Part shown: piece after piece, positions 34,020-45,445 of the stretch
Layout: every line of letters starts with the position of its first letter
How positions within the stretch are numbered: the first letter of the stretch is position 1
Source of the DNA: an uncultured Steroidobacter sp.
Lineage (GTDB): Bacteria > Pseudomonadota > Gammaproteobacteria > Steroidobacterales > Steroidobacteraceae
Direction of reading: 5' to 3'
Length of the DNA stretch: 47,882 nucleotides
NCBI RefSeq assembly: GCF_937958065.1
Contig: NZ_CALFXI010000070.1
Coordinates: forward strand, 1-47,882
The notes under the pieces: model-generated
Database searches by the model: none
What the model was told of the DNA's origin: nothing
Seen by the model: only the letters and a program-made list of their open reading frames with translations
Translations under genes and position numbers: made by a program

Positions 34020-34129
34020 CCCGCAGCGGGAACTTTCCCCGCTCTGGTTCGTTGTCCGCGTCATGCCAATTATTAAGTCGCGGCCAGATTCCTGACGCCG
34101 TGGCAGCCAGCGGAATTCAAAACAGCGAT

Positions 34130-37224
<3,095 letters not shown>

Positions 37225-37228
<4 letters not shown>

Positions 37229-38046
37229 GGCTGGACATCTCGGAAACAGAGATTCGCCAGCTGCTGGAAACGTTGTACCAGCGGTATCACTATGACTTTC
37301 GCCAATACGCCGCCGCGTCGTTGAAGCGGCGGCTGCTGCAGGCACTGTCGCATTTTCAGTGTCAGACGCTGGCGCAGTTGCAGGAACGGGTATTGCGCGA
37401 TGAGAGTGCGTTTCCGCGCCTGCTCGAATATCTCACCGTGCAGGTCAGCGATCTGTTTCGGGATCCGGAGTTCTTTCTGGCCGTGCGCAAGCAGGTCGTA
37501 CCGCTGCTGGCGACCTATCCGTCGCTGAAGCTCTGGGTCGCGGGCTGCAGCACCGGCGAGGAAGCGTATTCATACGCCATTCTGCTCGCCGAGGAAGGGC
37601 TGCTCGATCGCACGCGGATCTACGCCACGGACATCAACGATGAAAGCCTGCGCAAGGCGCAGAAGGGCGTGTATCCGCTCGACCGGATGAAACAATTCAC
37701 GCTGAACCATCGCACGGCCGGTGGCCACGGCTCGCTGTCGGATTACTATCATGCATCCAAGGACAGCGCGGTGATGTCGCCGAAGTTGAAACAGCACATC
37801 ACCTTCGCGGACCACAGCCTCGCCACCGACAGCATTTTTTCCGAAGTGCAGCTGGTGTCGTGCCGCAATGTGCTGATCTACTTCGACAAGGCCTTGCAGG
37901 ATCGGGCGCTCGGGCTGTTCAGCGATGCGTTGTGCCGGCGCGGCTTCCTGTGTCTGGGCACCAAGGAGTCGGTGCGCTTCTCGGCCCATGCGCATCGGTT
38001 CCAGGAAGTCAGCGGCGAGCAGAAGATCTATCGGAGGGTGGATTGA
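37225..38046 (+). CDS. CheR-type protein-glutamate methyltransferase
   Basis: The 273-aa product has the CheR N-terminal helical domain (EIRQLLETLYQRYHYDFRQY) and the catalytic domain with SAM motif LWVAGCSTGEEAYSYAILLA, DINDESLRKAQKG and VSCRNVLIYFD. It would methylate glutamates on a receptor-like partner. I favour the TTG start at 37225, which overlaps the kinase stop as TTGA and has GAGGAA upstream; an ATG at 37195 would overlap the kinase gene by 34 bases. No chemoreceptor gene is in the window, so the target may be the kinase's own coiled coil, as inference. Confidence 0.92.
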
Positions 38047-38621
38047 TGACTGCTCCGGTCGCGGTAGTCATCGGTGGCTCAGCGGGCGCGCTCGACGTCT
38101 TGCGCACGATAGTGCGCGAGCTGCCCGCTGACCTGGCGTGCCCGGTGACCGTTGTACTTCATCTGCCTGCGCATTCCACCGGGCTGCCGGCACTGCTCGG
38201 CGCCGATACCGGGCTGCGCGTCAAACTGGCCGAAGACAAGGAACCGCTCGCGCCGGGCACGGTCTATATCGCACCTCCGAGTTATCACTTGCTGATCGAA
38301 TCCCAGGGCACGTTCGCGCTCTCGGTCGATCCGCCGGTGCATTTTTCCAGGCCTTCCATCGACGTGCTGTTCGAGACGGCGGCCGATGTGTATGGCGCGC
38401 GCCTCATCGGTGTTCTATTGAGCGGCGCCAGCGAAGATGGCGCCGCCGGTTTGCAGGAGATTCACGCGGCGGGAGGCACGACCATCGTGCAATCGCCGTT
38501 GTCTGCCGAGGTGGCCATCATGCCGGCCGCGGCGCTGACCTTGTTCGAGCCCACTTACGTATGGTCGCCCAACGACATAGCCTCTGGCCTGACGACGTTG
38601 CTGAGCGGGAGGCCGGCATGA
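38046..38621 (+). CDS. CheB-type methylesterase domain protein
   Basis: The 191-aa product is the CheB catalytic domain alone, without the usual receiver. The triad is visible as Ser12 in VIGGSAGALDVL, His39 in TVVLHLPAHSTG and Asp131 in GVLLSGASEDGAAGL, with PPSYHLLIE between. It should remove the methyl esters added by the CheR neighbour. Its ATG shares a base with the CheR stop (TGATG), with GGAGG upstream. Phosphorylation control may come from the next gene's receiver. Confidence 0.93.
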   Translation: MTAPVAVVIGGSAGALDVLRTIVRELPADLACPVTVVLHLPAHSTGLPALLGADTGLRVKLAEDKEPLAPGTVYIAPPSYHLLIESQGTFALSVDPPVHFSRPSIDVLFETAADVYGARLIGVLLSGASEDGAAGLQEIHAAGGTTIVQSPLSAEVAIMPAAALTLFEPTYVWSPNDIASGLTTLLSGRPA

Positions 38622-39766
38622 CCGAGCGCTCGCGCATCCTGGTGGTCGATGACATCGAAGAAAACCTGGTCGCGCTGGAAGCCCTGCTGCGCCGGGACGA
38701 CGCCGACATCGTCACCGCACGCTCGGGCACCGAGGCGCTGGAGCTGGTCCTGCAGCACGAGTTCGCATTGGCATTCGTCGACGTACAGATGCCGGAGATG
38801 AATGGCTTCGAGCTGGCCGAATACATGCGCGGCGCGGAACGTTCCAAATACATTCCCATCATCTTCCTGACCGCGGGCAGCGGCGAAGCGAATCGGGTGT
38901 TTCGCGGCTACGAGTCCGGCGCGGTGGACTTTCTGTTCAAGCCGGTCGATCCGAACATCCTGCGTCACAAGACCGATACCTTCATCGGGCTGGATCAGCA
39001 GCGCAAGAAGCTGGCCGAACAATATCAGCAGCTGCAGGAGAGCGAGGCGCTGCTACGCGAGGCCGTACAGGCGCGCGAAGATGTGCTCGCGGTCGTGTCG
39101 CACGACATCCGCAACTTTCTGCAGGCCATCAAAAGCGGCGTGCAGATGCTCAACAAGCCGCCGGAAAAGCTCGGCGCCGACGCGAGGGCGGCGATTCATG
39201 GGCGCCTGTCGAGCACGGTCGATCTGATGAGCCGGGTGATCGCGGACCTGCTCGACATGGCCAGCATTCGTACCGGCCGCATCGAAGTGCAACCGCGACC
39301 GGAGATCGCCGCGCACCTGGTGAATGAAGCGGTCGCCGTGCATGAGCCATTGGCTCAGCAGAAGGGCATTCGACTGGCGGCCGACTGTGGCGCGCTCGCC
39401 TCGGTCGTCCTGTGCGACCGCGAGCGCATTCTGCAGGTGTTCTCGAATCTGCTGGGCAACGCGATCAAGTTCTGCCGCCATGGCGATCAGATTCGCGTCA
39501 GCCTGCAGCACACCGGCGATCTGATCCAGGCGTCGGTCATCGACACCGGGCCGGGCATTGCCGGCGAAGATCTGCCGATGGTGTTCGACGCCTATTTCTC
39601 GGGCGCCAAGAACCGGCGCAATGGCACCGGCCTCGGCCTGTACATCACCAAGCGCATCGTCGAAGCGCACGACGGCCGCATCTGGATCGAGAGCGAACTG
39701 GGCAAGGGCACGGTCGTGCACTTCACGCTGCCGCTGTCGACATCGGAAGCAGACGTTACCAGTTGA
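38618..39766 (+). CDS. receiver domain fused to histidine kinase
   Basis: The 382-aa product starts with a receiver (ILVVDDIEENLVALEALLRR, phospho-Asp near residue 55 in FVDVQMPEMNGFEL, Lys in FLFKPVDP). A coiled linker, a HisKA domain with His near 160 in VVSHDIRNFLQAIKSG and an ATPase domain (IDTGPGIAGEDLP, then GTGLGLYITKRIV) follow. It has no membrane segment, so it is cytoplasmic and takes input through its receiver, probably from the first kinase. The start overlaps the CheB stop as ATGA. Its 3' end overlaps the convergent ManD gene by 11 bases. Confidence 0.93.
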   Translation: MTERSRILVVDDIEENLVALEALLRRDDADIVTARSGTEALELVLQHEFALAFVDVQMPEMNGFELAEYMRGAERSKYIPIIFLTAGSGEANRVFRGYESGAVDFLFKPVDPNILRHKTDTFIGLDQQRKKLAEQYQQLQESEALLREAVQAREDVLAVVSHDIRNFLQAIKSGVQMLNKPPEKLGADARAAIHGRLSSTVDLMSRVIADLLDMASIRTGRIEVQPRPEIAAHLVNEAVAVHEPLAQQKGIRLAADCGALASVVLCDRERILQVFSNLLGNAIKFCRHGDQIRVSLQHTGDLIQASVIDTGPGIAGEDLPMVFDAYFSGAKNRRNGTGLGLYITKRIVEAHDGRIWIESELGKGTVVHFTLPLSTSEADVTS

Positions 39767-40967
39767 ACAGCGTGCCGTCCTCGAGGCGGTTGATGGGCAG
39801 GCTGGCCGGCCGATACGGATATTTCGCCGCCAGCGCTTCATCGATGTCGACGCCGTGCCCCGGCGCTTCGCCCGGATGCAGCTCGCCGTTCGAGAACGTG
39901 TACGCGTGCGGGAACACCGCGTCGGTTTCTTCGGTGTGGCGCATGTATTCCTGAATGCCGAAGTTCGGCACCCACAGATCGAAATGCAAAGCCGCGCCCA
40001 TGCACACCGGCGACAGGTCGGTTGCGCCGTGAAAGCCGGTTCTCACATTGTTCAATTCAGCCAGGTGCGCGATCCGGCGCACGTGGCTGATGCCGCCGGC
40101 GTGCACGATGGTCGTGCGGATGTAATCGATCAATTGCTCATCGAGCAGCTGTTTCGCGTCCCACACTGAATTGAACACTTCGCCGACCGCCAGCGGCGTG
40201 GTCGTGTGCTGGCGGATGGTGCGAAAGCCTGCCTGATTCTCCGCGGGCGTCGCGTCTTCGAGCCAGAAGGGACGGAACGGTTCGAGATCCTTGCCGAGTC
40301 GGCCGGCTTCGAGCGGCGTCAGGCGATGATGCACGTCATGCAGCAGGTGTACGTCCCAACCGAGCGCGTCGCGAGCGGCAGCAAACAACTTCGGCACGGT
40401 GGGCATGTATTTGCTGGTCGACCAGACGTTTTCCGTCGGCCTGGCGGCGTCCGCGGGCTCGTAATAGAGCTTGTCCTTGGACACGCCATAGGTCGAAGCC
40501 AGGCCGGGCACGCCGCTTTGCAGACGGATGGCCTTGTAGCCCATCTCCCGATATTTCTTCGCCTGAGCGATGGTCTCGTCGATGTCGTTGCCGTTGGCGT
40601 GGCCGTACACCATCACGCCGGTGCGGCTCGCGCCGCCGAGCAAGTCGTACAGCGGCATGTTCGCGTTCTTGGCCTTGATATCCCATAGCGCCACGTCGAC
40701 GGCGGCGATCGCCGTCATGGTGACAGGGCCGCGGCGCCAGTAAGCACCTCGATAGAAGAACTGCCAGATGTCTTCGATCTGCCGCGCGTCGCGACCGATC
40801 AGGCACGGAACTACGTGGTCGGTCAGATAGCTCGCCACGGCGAGCTCACGGCCATTCAGCGTGGCGTCGCCCAGGCCGTAGACGCCGCTCTTGGTGGTGA
40901 TCTTGAGGGTGACGAAGTTGCGGCCCGGGCAGGTGATGATGACGCGGGCGTCGACAATTGTATGCAT
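39756..40967 (-). CDS. manD: D-mannonate dehydratase (enolase superfamily ManD)
   Basis: The 403-aa product dehydrates D-mannonate to 2-keto-3-deoxygluconate in hexuronate catabolism. It matches the ManD/RspA group: metal ligands Asp211, Glu237 and Glu263 (HLLHDVHHRL, FWLEDATPAE, PLAVGEVFNS), and catalytic Arg148, Tyr160 (KAIRLQSGVPGLASTYG) and His213. Each is one residue from the numbers I recall for the Novosphingobium enzyme. Some relatives are low-activity D-gluconate dehydratases, so activity should be read with care. It is transcribed after the GntR-family regulator, 103 bases downstream, across an operator-like inverted repeat. Confidence 0.93.
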   Translation of the reverse strand: MHTIVDARVIITCPGRNFVTLKITTKSGVYGLGDATLNGRELAVASYLTDHVVPCLIGRDARQIEDIWQFFYRGAYWRRGPVTMTAIAAVDVALWDIKAKNANMPLYDLLGGASRTGVMVYGHANGNDIDETIAQAKKYREMGYKAIRLQSGVPGLASTYGVSKDKLYYEPADAARPTENVWSTSKYMPTVPKLFAAARDALGWDVHLLHDVHHRLTPLEAGRLGKDLEPFRPFWLEDATPAENQAGFRTIRQHTTTPLAVGEVFNSVWDAKQLLDEQLIDYIRTTIVHAGGISHVRRIAHLAELNNVRTGFHGATDLSPVCMGAALHFDLWVPNFGIQEYMRHTEETDAVFPHAYTFSNGELHPGEAPGHGVDIDEALAAKYPYRPASLPINRLEDGTLFNW

Positions 40968-40986
40968 GGGTCGGCTGGTCAGGGTT

Positions 40987-41027
40987 ATTGGTCATGCCAC
41001 TCTGGCCTTACCAATTGCCGATGTCAA
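40987..41027 (-). promoter_or_regulatory. manD operator (inverted repeat) and -35 box
   Basis: ATTGGTCATGCC (40987-40998) and GGCCTTACCAAT (41004-41015) form an inverted repeat with ten of twelve paired positions around ACTCT. The ends are the ATTGGT/ACCAAT half sites typical of UxuR/PdhR-like FadR-subfamily regulators. A perfect -35 TTGACA on the minus strand lies at 41022-41027; the -10 is poor. The dyad occupies the spacer and -10 region, which suits repression by the adjacent GntR protein. Confidence 0.6.
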
Positions 41028-41070
41028 CGGCGGCGGTCCGTTGAGCCCGCGCCGCTGCCCGTTTCACCGA

Positions 41071-41820
41071 CTATTTGCCGATGGCGTACCGTTTGCGTTG
41101 CTCCGCGATCTGCTGCCGGGCGCGCTCCAGCTCCTGGACCTCGGTAGCCTTGAGCAATGCGTCGATGACGCGCGTCAGGTGTTCGCGCATCGCGGCCCGG
41201 GCGGCGTCGGGGTCGCGCTGGCGCAGCGCTTTGAGAATCGCCGTGTGCTCGTCGATGCGAGGCTTGACGCCGGTGGCCCGGACCTTGGCGCTGAGTGAGC
41301 GGCTTTGCGGCGAGCGGGTGCGAGCATCCCAGAGCATTTTGACGACGGCGATCATGCCGCTGTTCTGAGTGGCGGCCGCGATCAGCTCGTGAAATCGCCG
41401 GTCGGCGTCTTCGCTGGCCATCACGTCGTGCTCGTTCTCGGTGCGCATTTCAGTGAGCAGCCCCGCCAGCTCGGCGAGCTGCGAGTCGTCGATGCGGGTG
41501 GCGGCGAGGGCGCAAACCTCACCCTCGATGGAGCGCCGGGCTTCGAGCAGTTCGAACGGGCCGATGTCGGTGACGCCGGCCTTGCCGCCGGGCGGTTCGG
41601 TATTCGTGACGTATACGCCGGAGCCGACGCGCACTTCGACGAGCCGATCCAGCTCCAGCGCGATGATTGCTTCACGAACCGTCGGCCGCGACACCGAGAA
41701 CGCCTGCGCCAGCTCGCGCTCCGAAGGCAGACGCTGACCGACCTTGTATTCACCGCGCGCGATAGCCGTCGCCAGCTTCTGAGCGATGCGTTCGTACAGT
41801 CGCTGTGTGTCTGCTGGCAT
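41071..41820 (-). CDS. GntR-family regulator, FadR (FCD) subfamily, probably UxuR-like
   Basis: The 249-aa product has a GntR winged helix (LYERIAQKLATAIARGEYKV, then RLPSERELAQAFSVSRPTVR) and an FCD ligand domain with metal-binding histidines (HELIAAATQNSG, then EHTAILKALRQRDPDAARAA). It precedes manD on the same strand, and ATTGGT-type operator copies lie at its own promoter and at manD, so it probably represses hexuronate genes and itself until a sugar acid binds. The ligand is inferred. Start at the ATG at 41820. Confidence 0.93.
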   Translation of the reverse strand: MPADTQRLYERIAQKLATAIARGEYKVGQRLPSERELAQAFSVSRPTVREAIIALELDRLVEVRVGSGVYVTNTEPPGGKAGVTDIGPFELLEARRSIEGEVCALAATRIDDSQLAELAGLLTEMRTENEHDVMASEDADRRFHELIAAATQNSGMIAVVKMLWDARTRSPQSRSLSAKVRATGVKPRIDEHTAILKALRQRDPDAARAAMREHLTRVIDALLKATEVQELERARQQIAEQRKRYAIGK

Positions 41821-41852
41821 GTCCTTGATTGGGGTCAGTGCGGGATGGCCGC

Positions 41853-41881
41853 ATTATTGCTGGCTTGACCAATCGTCACAA
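41853..41881 (-). promoter_or_regulatory. gntR promoter with embedded operator copy O1
   Basis: On the minus strand, -35 TTGTGA (41876-41881) and -10 AATAAT (41853-41858) are 17 bases apart. The spacer contains ATTGGTCAAGCCA; its TGGTCAAGCCA part spans 41861-41871. The position between the boxes suits autorepression by GntR. Confidence 0.6.
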
Positions 41882-41962
41882 GCCGCGGACCGGCAAATTC
41901 AGCCCCGTTGGCGCGGGCTCTGGGAGCGGTCCCAGGCTGCGGCCTGGCCTGATTTGGCGCAG

Positions 41963-41975
41963 TGGTCAAGCCAAT
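41963..41975 (+). promoter_or_regulatory. operator copy O2 upstream of the amidotransferase gene
   Basis: TGGTCAAGCCAAT repeats the 11-mer of O1 in the opposite orientation, 102 bases away centre to centre, and 113 bases upstream of the amidotransferase start. It may co-regulate that gene or allow looping with O1. Confidence 0.5.
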
Positions 41976-42043
41976 GGCCGGGGCGCGGTCGGACGTGGTG
42001 CAACTGGGACAGCGAGCGCCGGGAATGTCTCAAAGGAAATGGC

Positions 42044-42071
42044 CGATGCCATTGCTATGCTATGGGCATCG
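42044..42071 (+). promoter_or_regulatory. leader hairpin just before the amidotransferase start
   Basis: CGATGCC (42044-42050) pairs perfectly with GGCATCG (42065-42071) around a 14-base loop, ending 17 bases before the ATG at 42089. A second hairpin, CTGGGA-GCGG-TCCCAG, lies at 41920-41935, and AGCCC/GGGCT at 41901-41919. They could be leader structure; no known riboswitch is recognised. Confidence 0.3.
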
Positions 42072-42088
42072 TCTCTTCTGGGATCGCG

Positions 42089-42793
42089 ATGCACCTGGGC
42101 ATTCTCGAGACCGGCGCACCGCCGGGAGATCTGAAGCACCATTTCGGCTCGTATGGCGACATGTTCCGGCACTTGCTGGGGCCGGACTATCGATATTCCT
42201 GCTACGACGTCCGCAACGGCCAGCTGCCCGAGCGGATCGGCCAGCACGATGCCTATCTCATTACCGGTTCTGCTTCAGGCGTGTACGACGGCGAGCCGTG
42301 GATCGAGCCGCTCAAGCGGTTCATTCGAGAGGCGTCGGGGCTGGTGCCCATGGTCGGCATCTGTTTCGGTCATCAGATCATGGCCGAGGCCTACGGCGGG
42401 CGCGTGATCAAGTCACCGAAAGGGTGGGGCGCGGGCTTGCACAGTTACGAGATCAAGCGGCATGCCGGCTGGATGAATTCGGATCGAGGGCCGACGCTGA
42501 GCATTCCAGTGTCGCACCAGGATCAGGTCATCGAGCTGCCGCCGGATGCGATCGTGCTGGCGGCCAGCGAGTTCACACCGTACGCGGTCCTCGAATATCC
42601 GCAGCGTCGCGCGCTCTCATTGCAAGGGCATCCGGAGTTTTCGCCGGAGTACGCCTCGGCATTGATCGATTTGCGGCGCGGGACTCGCTATCCGCAGGAC
42701 TTTGCCGATGCCGCGATCGCTTCCTTGAAGCATCCCAACGATGCCGGGCGAGTCGCCGGCTGGATTCGCAACTTCCTCAGCGGCTCGCACTGA
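42089..42793 (+). CDS. class I glutamine amidotransferase (GMP synthase-like)
   Basis: The 234-aa product is a class I amidotransferase domain: MHLGILETGAPPGDL, an oxyanion segment AYLITGSASGVYD, the nucleophile Cys92 in VGICFGHQIMAEAYGG and the His181/Glu183 pair in LQGHPEFSPEYA. All three catalytic residues are present, so it should hydrolyse Gln or gamma-glutamyl compounds; similar stand-alone proteins act in gamma-glutamyl-polyamine or sugar-amine metabolism, but the substrate is unknown. The ATG at 42089 fits the family start; 42062 is an alternative. Its 3' end overlaps the convergent kinase gene by 17 bases. Confidence 0.88.
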   Translation: MHLGILETGAPPGDLKHHFGSYGDMFRHLLGPDYRYSCYDVRNGQLPERIGQHDAYLITGSASGVYDGEPWIEPLKRFIREASGLVPMVGICFGHQIMAEAYGGRVIKSPKGWGAGLHSYEIKRHAGWMNSDRGPTLSIPVSHQDQVIELPPDAIVLAASEFTPYAVLEYPQRRALSLQGHPEFSPEYASALIDLRRGTRYPQDFADAAIASLKHPNDAGRVAGWIRNFLSGSH

Positions 42794-44135
42794 GATCCGT
42801 CGCGGGCCAGGCGACGCTGACTTTCAGTCCGCCGAGCTCCGAACGCAGCAGCGTGATAGCGCCGCGCGTGGCATCGACCAGATCGTTCGCGATGGCGAGA
42901 CCGAGGCCGTGGCCAGCACCGACCTCGTCCAGCCGTCCGCCGCGCACCAGCGCTTCGGCGACCTGTTCCGATTCGATGCCAGGGCCGTCGTCCTCGATCA
43001 ACAACACGCCTCCCTGCTGCGCTTGCCCGGTCACACGCACGCGTCGACGTGCATAACGCGCGGCGTTTTCTATCAGGGCGCCAGCGATTTCGAGCAGATC
43101 TTCGCCGGCCACTGGCAGGCGCAAGTCCTCGGGAATGTGCACTTCGAACACCAGGCGGGCGCCGAACTCGGTCTTTTCCACGACTCCGACGAGCGATTCG
43201 ATCACCGGCAGGGCCGCAGTGGTATCGCCACTCGGTGCGGCACGAATCGCCGCGGCCCGGCTGCGGGCCAGTTCGGCTTCGATTGCGGCGGTGGCTGCAG
43301 CGATCGCACGATCGAGTCCGTCCGCAGCTTCTATCGCCCCGGCTTCCCGAGCCCGACGACTCTGCGCCGCGAGCGCCGACAGCGGTGTTTTCAATCCATG
43401 CGCGAGATCCGCAGCGCGCCGGCGCGCACGGCTCAAATCTTTCTCGCGTGCATCTGCAAGCTCGTTGATCGCCCGGGTGAGCGGCTCGATCTCGGCAACG
43501 TGCGCCGCGGCCATGCGCTCGCGAGGATTGCGCTTCAATGTTTCTACTTCGTTGCGCACCTGGCGCAATGGCCGGAGTCCCAATTCAACCTGCGCCCACG
43601 CGGCGGCGGACAGGATGAACCACAGGATCGCGAGAAACAGCGCCAGCTCCTGGCCGAATTCCTCGCGAGCTTGGTGCAGCGATCGTTGCTCGTGCGCCAG
43701 CTGGATCAGAACGTCGGAGTCGGTACGCTCGGGGCGGATGAAGCGCTCGACCAACAGCACCTGCTGATTGAACGGCCCCTCGACAGTGCGGCTCTTCCAC
43801 TGCGATGAAGTGACATTGCCGGGCTCGGGCAGATGCTGGTCCCACAGCGAGCGGGAGTTCAATTCGCCGTGCGGGGTGGAGACCTGCCAATACAGGCCGC
43901 TGGCCGGCTCGAAAAAACGTGAGTCGCCGGGTTCGCGCTCCAGTGCTGGAGTGCCGTCGGGTGCGACGGATAAGGCGGCCGCGAGTTGCAGACCGTCGCG
44001 AATCAGATCGGCTTGGATGCGATGCTCGACATGACGCTCGAACAGCACGGTCATGGCGACCCAGGCCGCGGCCAGGGCCAGGAAGATCGCGATCGCCGCG
44101 CCCAGCAGCAGCCGAACGCGCAGGGATCGCGGCAT
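42777..44135 (-). CDS. two-component sensor histidine kinase
   Basis: The 452-aa product has a membrane helix near residues 8-33, a periplasmic sensor domain of about 130 residues (FNQQVLLVERFIRPERTDSD), a second helix (about 167-190) and a HAMP-like linker. HisKA has LAHGLKTPLSALAAQSRR and the ATPase domain LIENAARYARRRVRV, DDGPGI and GHGLGLAIANDLV. It resembles PhoQ/QseC-like partners of OmpR regulators. Its ATG overlaps the regulator stop (TGATG), with a GTG one codon earlier. The stimulus is unknown; PepSY proteins in the same locus suggest an envelope or metal-stress signal. Confidence 0.92.
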   Translation of the reverse strand: MPRSLRVRLLLGAAIAIFLALAAAWVAMTVLFERHVEHRIQADLIRDGLQLAAALSVAPDGTPALEREPGDSRFFEPASGLYWQVSTPHGELNSRSLWDQHLPEPGNVTSSQWKSRTVEGPFNQQVLLVERFIRPERTDSDVLIQLAHEQRSLHQAREEFGQELALFLAILWFILSAAAWAQVELGLRPLRQVRNEVETLKRNPRERMAAAHVAEIEPLTRAINELADAREKDLSRARRRAADLAHGLKTPLSALAAQSRRAREAGAIEAADGLDRAIAAATAAIEAELARSRAAAIRAAPSGDTTAALPVIESLVGVVEKTEFGARLVFEVHIPEDLRLPVAGEDLLEIAGALIENAARYARRRVRVTGQAQQGGVLLIEDDGPGIESEQVAEALVRGGRLDEVGAGHGLGLAIANDLVDATRGAITLLRSELGGLKVSVAWPATDLSASR

Positions 44136-44800
44136 CACTCACCGTCACCGGCGAGCAGATATCCAAAGCCGCGCCGGGTTTCGATCACCTGCGGACCGAT
44201 CTTGCGTCGTAACCGCACCACGAGCGCCTCGATGGCATTGGAGTCGCCAGGCTCGTCGGCACCATACAAATGTTCCGCGAGCTCGCCGGCCGAGACGGCG
44301 CGGCCGTTCTGATGCGCCAGATAGTCGAGGAAACGAAATTCCAACTGCGACAATCGCAGCGGGCGACCGCCGAACGTCGCGGACATGCGATGCGTGTCGA
44401 GCACCAGCTCGCCGACCTGGATGGTCGAGGAGGCTCTGCCGGCCGCGCGACGCACCAGGCCGCGGATCCGGGCGATCAGCTCGCCCATCTCGAACGGCTT
44501 GCCGAGATAGTCGTCGGCGCCGGCTTCGATGCCCGCGACCTTTTCGGTCCAGTCGTTGCGGGCGGACAGAATCAGCACGGGGAAGGTGCGCTGCGCGCTG
44601 CGCCAGCGTTTCAGGACCGACAGGCCATCGATGCGAGGCAGGCCGAGATCCAGCACTGCGACGTCGTAGTCTTCGACGCTGCCTCTGTACCAGGCGTCTT
44701 CGCCTTCGGTGGCGATGTCCACGACGAAGCCGGCACCGGCCAGGGCCTGTGCCAGGTCCTGGGCGACCGCCGCTTCGTCTTCGATCACCAGTGCGCGCAC
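44135..44800 (-). CDS. OmpR/PhoB-family response regulator
   Basis: The 221-aa product has a receiver (VRALVIEDEAAVAQDLAQAL) with phospho-Asp in VAVLDLGLPRIDGLSV and Lys in DDYLGKPFEMGEL, and a winged-helix DNA-binding domain (RPLRLSQLEFRFLDYLAHQ, IEALVVRLRRKIG, RRGFGYLL). The GTG at 44800 is chosen because it gives the family N-terminus, with GAGGA eight bases upstream. It starts one base after the PepSY gene's stop. Phased GCTGACG repeats at 45311-45338 are candidate binding sites. Confidence 0.93.
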   Translation of the reverse strand: MRALVIEDEAAVAQDLAQALAGAGFVVDIATEGEDAWYRGSVEDYDVAVLDLGLPRIDGLSVLKRWRSAQRTFPVLILSARNDWTEKVAGIEAGADDYLGKPFEMGELIARIRGLVRRAAGRASSTIQVGELVLDTHRMSATFGGRPLRLSQLEFRFLDYLAHQNGRAVSAGELAEHLYGADEPGDSNAIEALVVRLRRKIGPQVIETRRGFGYLLAGDGE

Positions 44801-44801
44801 C

Positions 44802-45125
44802 TCAATCGTCCTCGATCTCCACCACCGCGCCGCTGCGGGCATCTATTTTCACTTCGCGCACGCGGCCGTTGCCAGTGAGGATTTTTATTTCATAGATCAG
44901 CGTGCCTTGCTCGTTCTCGAGCTCCACCTCGATCACGTCGCCGGGCACCTGCTGGCTGGCGATGGCGAGGATCTTGACCAGCGGCAGCACTTCGCCGCGC
45001 TGTAAGGCTTCGCGCACCAGCGTGTGTTCGTTTTTCTTGTCGTTCTTGTCGGCGAGACTCGTGGGCAGGCCGAACGGCAAGGTGCCGAGCAGCAGCACGC
45101 AAGCGACAAAAACTCTGGACTTCAT
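44802..45125 (-). CDS. secreted PepSY domain protein (first gene of the two-component operon)
   Basis: The 107-aa product has a signal peptide (MKSRVFVACVLLLGTLPFGL) and a PepSY domain with GDVIEVELENEQGTLIYEIK and VREVKIDARSGAVVEIEDD, the typical strand-turn-strand end. PepSY domains are thought to modulate or inhibit proteases or bind metals. It is the first gene of the operon with response regulator and kinase, so it may act as the periplasmic accessory. The ATG at 45125 has a modest AGGG upstream. A much longer open frame upstream is not supported by sequence character. Confidence 0.85.
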   Translation of the reverse strand: MKSRVFVACVLLLGTLPFGLPTSLADKNDKKNEHTLVREALQRGEVLPLVKILAIASQQVPGDVIEVELENEQGTLIYEIKILTGNGRVREVKIDARSGAVVEIEDD

Positions 45126-45310
45126 GGCCCTATCGAGAAACAGCGACTCGGGCATCCTGCCACTCGCGCCGAGGCGCAGCGGCGAAAAGACGCCCCTGCG
45201 CTCGCTGCCTGCGGCGGCGGGCACATCTCTGTGCCTGGAGTGGGCACCATTGAGTTTCATGGTTCGTGGGCTGGCTCGCTGCCGATGGATAACTACTGTG
45301 ACTGCCGGGC

Positions 45311-45338
45311 GCTGACGCCAAGCTGACGGCGGGTGACG
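45311..45338 (+). promoter_or_regulatory. phased GCTGACG repeats, candidate response-regulator site
   Basis: The 320-base gap 45126-45445 between divergent PepSY genes holds GCTGACG at 45311-45317 and 45322-45328 and GGTGACG at 45332-45338, spaced 11 and 10 bases. That is the helical phasing expected for an OmpR-family dimer. The last copy lies 23 bases before a -10-like TAGATT (45362-45367) directed to the gene at 45446, in the position of a -35, as for an activator. I saw nothing else clear in the gap and no good minus-strand promoter. Confidence 0.5.
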
Positions 45339-45445
45339 GGTTGGTGTCAGCAGGCCGCGCGTAGATTGCGTAGGCATGGCGGCCCGGTTCTCCCCTTTAT
45401 CGAAGCGGGCCGCTGGTTTGCGCAGTTTTACATAGGAGAATCGAC

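Noticed and set aside
34025..34043. Stem AGCGGG/CCCGCT after the GNAT gene as a terminator
   Set aside because: No T-run follows, so intrinsic termination is not supported.
42039..42134. A 31-codon frame starting with ATG just upstream of and overlapping the amidotransferase start
   Set aside because: The Shine-Dalgarno spacing is too short and no conservation evidence is available, so an upstream leader peptide is not claimed.
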